Shown here: piece by piece, positions 58,986-64,000 of the stretch
Layout of the letters: each line of letters starts with the position of its first letter
Position numbering within the stretch: the first letter of the stretch is position 1
Assembly: GCA_002633025.1 (NCBI GenBank)
Contig: NMRB01000119.1
Span: 438,387-502,386, forward strand
From: Notospermus geniculatus
Taxonomy: Eukaryota; Nemertea; Pilidiophora; Heteronemertea; Lineidae
Reading direction: 5' to 3'
Length of the DNA stretch: 64,000 bases
Position numbers and translations under genes: made by a program
The notes under the pieces: model-generated
Database searches by the model: none
What the model saw: only the letters and a program-made list of their open reading frames with translations
What the model was told of the DNA's origin: nothing

Positions 58986-59983
58986 CCCCTAACGATGACC
59001 TTTAACCCTTGCTTGTCTCAGCTAGCATGAGGGTGCTACATTATCAAGTGGATTGGCTCTGACCCATGGTAACACTTTGCCCTATGACCTTCATATGACC
59101 TTCAGCTGACCCTCAGCTCTCCCACCTGACCTTCAACTACAACCTCTATTGATGTCTGTAAGTACTGCTCCGCCACCATCACCCGTGAGCTGCAGTGTTG
59201 GACTCGTACGTTTGTGTACAGCAGGGTGCTCCATCGGTCTTTTCGGCATGACGGCCACCCTGTACATGTACATACATGGAGATCACTGGATGTATCACAA
59301 TGACAAAAATGTTGTAAAAAATGGTGGATGTAACATTTGGACAGAAAACGGCCTGCAAGACACATTTCCCAAAACTCTGTGCCACTTACATCGTGATTTG
59401 TCTTGGCATGATATCTTTTAAGTTCAAATTTCCAAACTCTGCCAAATTACCCTCCACCATTTTATACTGACATGATGCTTACGCGAGACTTTCATGTTGT
59501 AACGCCGGCTATTATGTAAATATATCATCCCTACTGGTTTCCGATCATGCACACCCACGATTACAAACCTGCTCCGTATTTATCCTCTGTAAAAATATTC
59601 CTCCTCCTTTGAAATCAAGTTGTCTGTAAATTTGTCCTGATGGATGATGACCTATGGTTGACTGACATGACTGAGGGTGAAGGACATGACCATGACCTGT
59701 CAAGGTCATTAAAGAATTGACTGGCTTTTCATAGATTTGTCAGATGTCCTTAAATCAGTGTTGTCGAACCAATGTTGTTCAAAGACCGCTCATACCTCCC
59801 CCTCAGTCATGCATGATGGTTTTAAGGACCACCCCATTCCCGGCCCCTGCCTATGGCTTTGTAAATACAAGTGCATGTAACATTTGTTTCATTTCAATGA
59901 TGCTGAAGTCCTTGACCTTTCTTCCAAGGGCAACCAAACATGGCTGAGTACTATAAACAACACATTCAGCCATATCCCATCAC

Positions 59984-60037
59984 ATAGGTATTCATTGGAA
60001 AGCTCTCAATGAGTCCTTTCCAATGAATACCTATGTA
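59984..60037. repeat. Short near-perfect hairpin
   Basis: cataggtattcattggaaag and ctttccaatgaatacctatg are inverted copies around a 14-base loop. It is related to sequence near 26800. Confidence 0.8.
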
Positions 60038-60056
60038 ACAGGGTTTCTGTAAGATT

Positions 60057-60283
60057 TAAAGGAGCACGGTATTGGATCTCTCATATGTTATTTGATTGAC
60101 TGCCAACATAGAGGGAGCCACCTAGTCGCAGTAACATGAACTATAAAAATGCATTACAAGATGTACATACGGTACATGTAGTAAATCGGGTCAATTCGCC
60201 GACAACGTAGTTAGTCCCTGGGTTGAAGAGTGGCACGGTGGTGCCGGCTGTCGAGAAAAAGTGGCAATACCGTGGTCCTTTAA
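60057..60283. mobile_element. MITE with TTAAAGGA..CACGGTATTG ends, about 227 bp
   Basis: The left end ttaaaggagcacggtattgg and the right end caataccgtggtcctttaa are inverted. The TTAA at each extremity could be a piggyBac-type target site. Confidence 0.75.
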
Positions 60284-60953
60284 GGATTTGGTAGGGTTGT
60301 CAATTTCGTTGAAATTACCCCTGGAATGAAAGGGTTAAAAGAAGAAACGAAAGAGACATCAGCTGTTTTGAGAAAATGGGACATAATCACCCTAAGATCA
60401 AAGGATTGTTCCGAATTCAAAGGTATTCTTTCACGCTGGAGTATGATGGTTTTTGATGAGAAAGACAGCAGCGTCATTTAGGTGAAACAAATGCATTTCC
60501 AACGCTTGGTATTCGTTGTCCTTGTACGGAAAGAAGACTCAAAGGATTTATTTTCAAACCTAAACCATAGGATAAGGCTTGTGATAATTTGGTTAATGAA
60601 ATACTTATACACACACTTCAGGTAGAGATTCCAGAAGCACGTAAAAATTGAGAAGTCATGATGCATCTTCAGGTGTAGTTAGAGGTCACCCCCATCCCCT
60701 TAGACCCACCCATCCGTACCTCCGGTTGGATTCCCTGTCCCCCAAATGTCGTTCTCCAGATGAAGAATCTACAAATTAAATGTGATAAGAAAACTTGTCA
60801 CTATGCATCAAATGTTTCTAATCTTGAAATTTTCTACTCTCTGTGTAAATTATGTGTCTCTGATTTAAGTGCTGTTTGCTGAGGGGAGTTTCTTTTAATC
60901 AGTTTTCAAACGAGTTGAAGGGGAGACTGTGCATCTATCATGATGATCATAAA

Positions 60954-61228
60954 CTGCTGCTCCACTTGAGTTTTTCTGCACCGGTTGGCTGTCTATGGGA
61001 AACTCAAGCAGTTGTTTGTGTCTGCAGTCATTGGTCACAGCAACTTCCAATGCAGAGGTCAGACGGCTTTACGTTTCTGCACCAAGCGGAAACATGGAAC
61101 TCCGTACCGTACCTCTGCATAGGCTTGTGGGATTGTGGTCACTGTCGAAGCCATAAGAAACCAAACAAATGGTGAATTGCCCATTGAGAGCCAACTCACA
61201 TGAGAAAACTCTCAAGTGGAGCAGCACC
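60954..61228. mobile_element. Good copy of the 'gagagccaactc' inverted-repeat family, about 275 bp
   Basis: The left end tgctgctccacttgagtttt and tggctgtctatgggaaactc mirror cccattgagagccaactcac and gagaaaactctcaagtggag followed by cagcacc. It defines the family's terminal sequence. A further half copy is near 62455-62505. Confidence 0.75.
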
Positions 61229-61418
61229 TTTACTCACATTTACTAGCAATTTAGAAAGCACCTTTGGAGAGAATTTGGAAATAGGAAAACTAAACCATGA
61301 TTCAGAAATGGGTGGATGAGCCATTTGTCTCAGTCTATTTGGATGCCACACAGAATTTAAAATGAAGTTTATCGTGGCATGAAACGCACATGAATTGTTC
61401 TAATTGCAGCTTATCATT

Positions 61419-61725
61419 GAGTCATTCTGCACAGATTTTGAGTATGCCTCATGAGTTCTACTAAAGATCTGAGTATGAGCTAACCTACTCAAATATTGAG
61501 TATGACTCAAATATTTCGTTCTGAGACATTGGATTTGAGTCAGTCAGACAGACACAGAGTTGGAATGACTCAACTCAGATTGTGAGTTTGAGTCATTTGA
61601 GGCACATATTGAGTGACAGTAATATTCACATTCAGACAGTTAATTTGAGTCATTCAACTCAGATTTTGAGTTGAGTCATTCAACTCAGATTTTGAGCCGA
61701 GTCATTCTCATCGTATGTTGAGCAG
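61419..61725 (+). repeat. Degenerate minisatellite, GAGTCATTCAACTCAGATTTT units
   Basis: Repeated gagtcattcaactcagattt and tgagtatgactcaaat variants over about 300 bases, in a 20-30-bp period. Confidence 0.8.
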
Positions 61726-63434
61726 CTCTCAAATATCATTAAAACTATTGCCTTGTAACTTATGAATATGCATGTGAATGGTCTTATTTTTAGAAGCTGA
61801 GTAGAACTTGTATGACTTGTATAAATGACAATATTTTGTTCTGTGATCTTAGGTGTCAGTTTGTCAGAAGTTAATCATGATCGACTGTTAGAATGACCTT
61901 GACCTCTCGAGCTTCTAATGGAGTATCCTATAAAGTGAATTTTAAGGGACAATATTTTGGCAGTTCCACAAAAATCCAGCATGGCCATAAGCAGAATGTC
62001 GATAAATAAACAGAAATGCCAACAGTCTGATTATCATTAACTTAACAAGCTGATTACATTAGTTAGATTTGATAGTGCACATTACTTGTCATGAAATGTT
62101 TTAACAAGTTTATTAATTGATTGATCTGATCACGAATAGGTGCAACATGTACATAGAGATAATCATGTCAAGTCATGTTTGTCAGCATCTGTAAAAGTCT
62201 TGAGTGGGACCATCCAGCCCTTCACTGGGTGATTCCATTCCAGAGTTTCAGGGTATTTTGATGGTTTATCGGGCAAGTTTCCACTAGGCCTTGGGAACAG
62301 AGAGATTGCATTTGCACTTCTCAGTAAAACACATTCTGTTGATTAGGCCTACCCTATGAGGCGGTACGTATTTATTCTTTTTGGTTTGGGAAAAAGTCTT
62401 GAAATGAAGTGATATGAACAAAACATTAATACATGTACCTGCACAGGGAAGAAGTTCTTCCCCATCGAGAGCCAACTTGCAAGAAAAAATTCACAGAGCA
62501 GTGCATTTATTCAAGTGTAATGAAATGCTCATCTCTGTTCACCAGGATAGATACCATTCCATTGTTCAGTACATTTCTGATTCTTAATGTTGTCAGGGTG
62601 TAAAACTAATGCGTGATAGAATCCATGGCAGTGAGAGATTAGTCGATTAGTTCCATGTGTTATTCCAAATATCCGTAGAAGGGCATCTTTTGGCCAATGT
62701 GAGAAGTAGTCGGCCAATTCTATGTGTTACTCTCTAGATATTCATAGCAGGACATCCTGTGACCGACATTGACCATGTGCGTCTTTTGGGACGACGTTTT
62801 AGCATGTTACTGTTGTAGTTATATATTCATCATTCGATGGGTATCTTGGTTTAGTAGAAATTGGGGATGAAATGACACGTGTATATGTCAGTTCACTTGC
62901 TTTCATGTTACATTAGCAGTCCGAGACAATTACTGGTATATGACATCAGAAAGGCCTGTAAATGCAGGCTCAAGGCATGTATTGAGTCTTTAAGGGTGTT
63001 TCAGGCAAGATATTTTTTTGACGAGTTGGCTGCAAGTAATTCTAAGATGCACCAGGCAGTCGATTCAAATGATATGACCTGTATGCAGACTACAGCGGCA
63101 GGTTGATCAAGTGAGCCCACGTGACTGCATCATTATGTGTCATTGGAAATTCCTAGCTGTTTCCATATGACACCGCAGTTGCAGGACGTGTTGTAATCCT
63201 GCGTGGCACCACACAAGGCCTTGTGTGGGCCATGATATTTACCGGTAGAATAAGACACGTGGCATACCATAGGCCTTATACAGATGTATATACATGAAAT
63301 GACATTTCATCATGCAGGCGACTCGTGCAAAAAATGCTCTTTGTCAGATCATGGATTTCCTTTTCTGTATGTACACCATGAAAATGTCCCCTTTTTAGGC
63401 ACTACACTGTTTTANTTTAGGCACTACACTATTT

Positions 63435-63467
63435 TAGACCCCCCCCCCCACACACACACCCCTCCCT
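63435..63467 (+). repeat. C-tract and CA microsatellite
   Basis: gaccccccccccacacacac followed by acccctccct. An ambiguous base and a repeated ttttagngcactacac motif just before it suggest sequencing difficulty here. Confidence 0.8.
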
Positions 63468-64000
63468 CATTCAAATTTGCTTGTAAAAAGTACAATATTC
63501 AGTCAGGGAATCTCCTAATTATGGGATGCAATTTGTTGATTCATTGAATCAGTTGAATGATTGGCACATGTTAATTTATTCTTTAATTGGCAATTCCTGT
63601 TGATTAATTGATTGGCAGCTGTCAGTCAAATGTACATATCATGTGCTGTTGAAACTGTAGTTATTTATTCGCATCATAATAATCAATGACGGCCCCACTT
63701 GAAAACCCAATTACCCCACCCCAGCTCTAATTAAGGCCCCATTTATCAACAACCTGTAAAATGTAAATAAGCCTAAAAAATTTATACGCCTTAATGACAT
63801 CTGCCCAACCCTGTATTCAGCTCCACAATTTCAAATTTGATCTGCCATCTTTGCTTGGCAGTTCATTTGTGTAGATATTTCTGATGGTTCACTGAATAAG
63901 GATGAAAGGATGAAGCACAAAGACAAAACCATTTGCATTGCCAATCACTGAGTTCGTATGCACAAATGTATTTCAACATATCTTTGTCTTGCGCCCCCCC

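Larger units (their letters stand above)
58986..64000. other. Downstream flank of complexin; no further gene recognised
   Basis: The first kilobase is presumably the exon 4b 3' UTR (ATTAAA at 59708). The rest holds the repeats listed separately and only short, featureless open frames. Confidence 0.45.

Noticed and set aside
1-64000. Rearranged virus or retrotransposon with intact polymerase
   Set aside because: No reverse-transcriptase, integrase or transposase motif was seen in any frame of useful length.

Overview
The window is nuclear DNA from an invertebrate animal, probably marine. It is gene-poor and intron-rich, packed with short inverted-repeat elements, and has frequent TACATGTA palindromes and nuclear-receptor-like TCAAGGTCA clusters. 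The complexin gene has an invertebrate-type sequence, so a lophotrochozoan or invertebrate deuterostome is likely; I cannot name the phylum. Gene models come from reading frames joined across GT/AG sites whose phases agree. No transcript evidence was available.

Layout. (1) 4273-9537, minus strand: the 3' part of an unrecognised multi-exon gene with a Ser/Asn/Asp-rich, probably disordered tail. A tandem duplication of about 1.3 kb (5128-6394 and 6542-7935) has doubled two consecutive exons, and only some exon combinations stay in frame. One copy also carries a hairpin element that the other lacks. (2) 10.0-20.9 kb: mostly foldback elements, a 450-bp polypyrimidine tract and a decayed minus-strand coding region (16883-17785, perhaps also 19440-19791). 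(3) 21079-22794, minus strand: one complete coding exon for a 571-residue SLC18-like (vesicular amine transporter family) MFS protein. The acidic and lysine residues usual for amine/proton exchange appear to be absent. (4) 23-36 kb: repeats, including a 245-bp direct repeat flanking three 68-bp units and a Tigger/pogo-like element. (5) 36892-58985, plus strand: a complexin gene of about 22 kb. It has a short N-terminal exon, a 14-kb first intron, two helix exons and two alternative last exons that each end in a CAAX box. (6) 59-64 kb: more inverted-repeat elements and minisatellites.

The two best-supported genes both belong to synaptic-vesicle-related families: complexin clamps or promotes SNARE-driven fusion, and SLC18 proteins load vesicles. 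They lie on opposite strands 14 kb apart, and nothing shows co-regulation. The main observations are the paired prenylation exons of complexin, the frame-constrained exon duplication, the divergent one-exon transporter and the many families of small DNA elements, one dated by an empty site.
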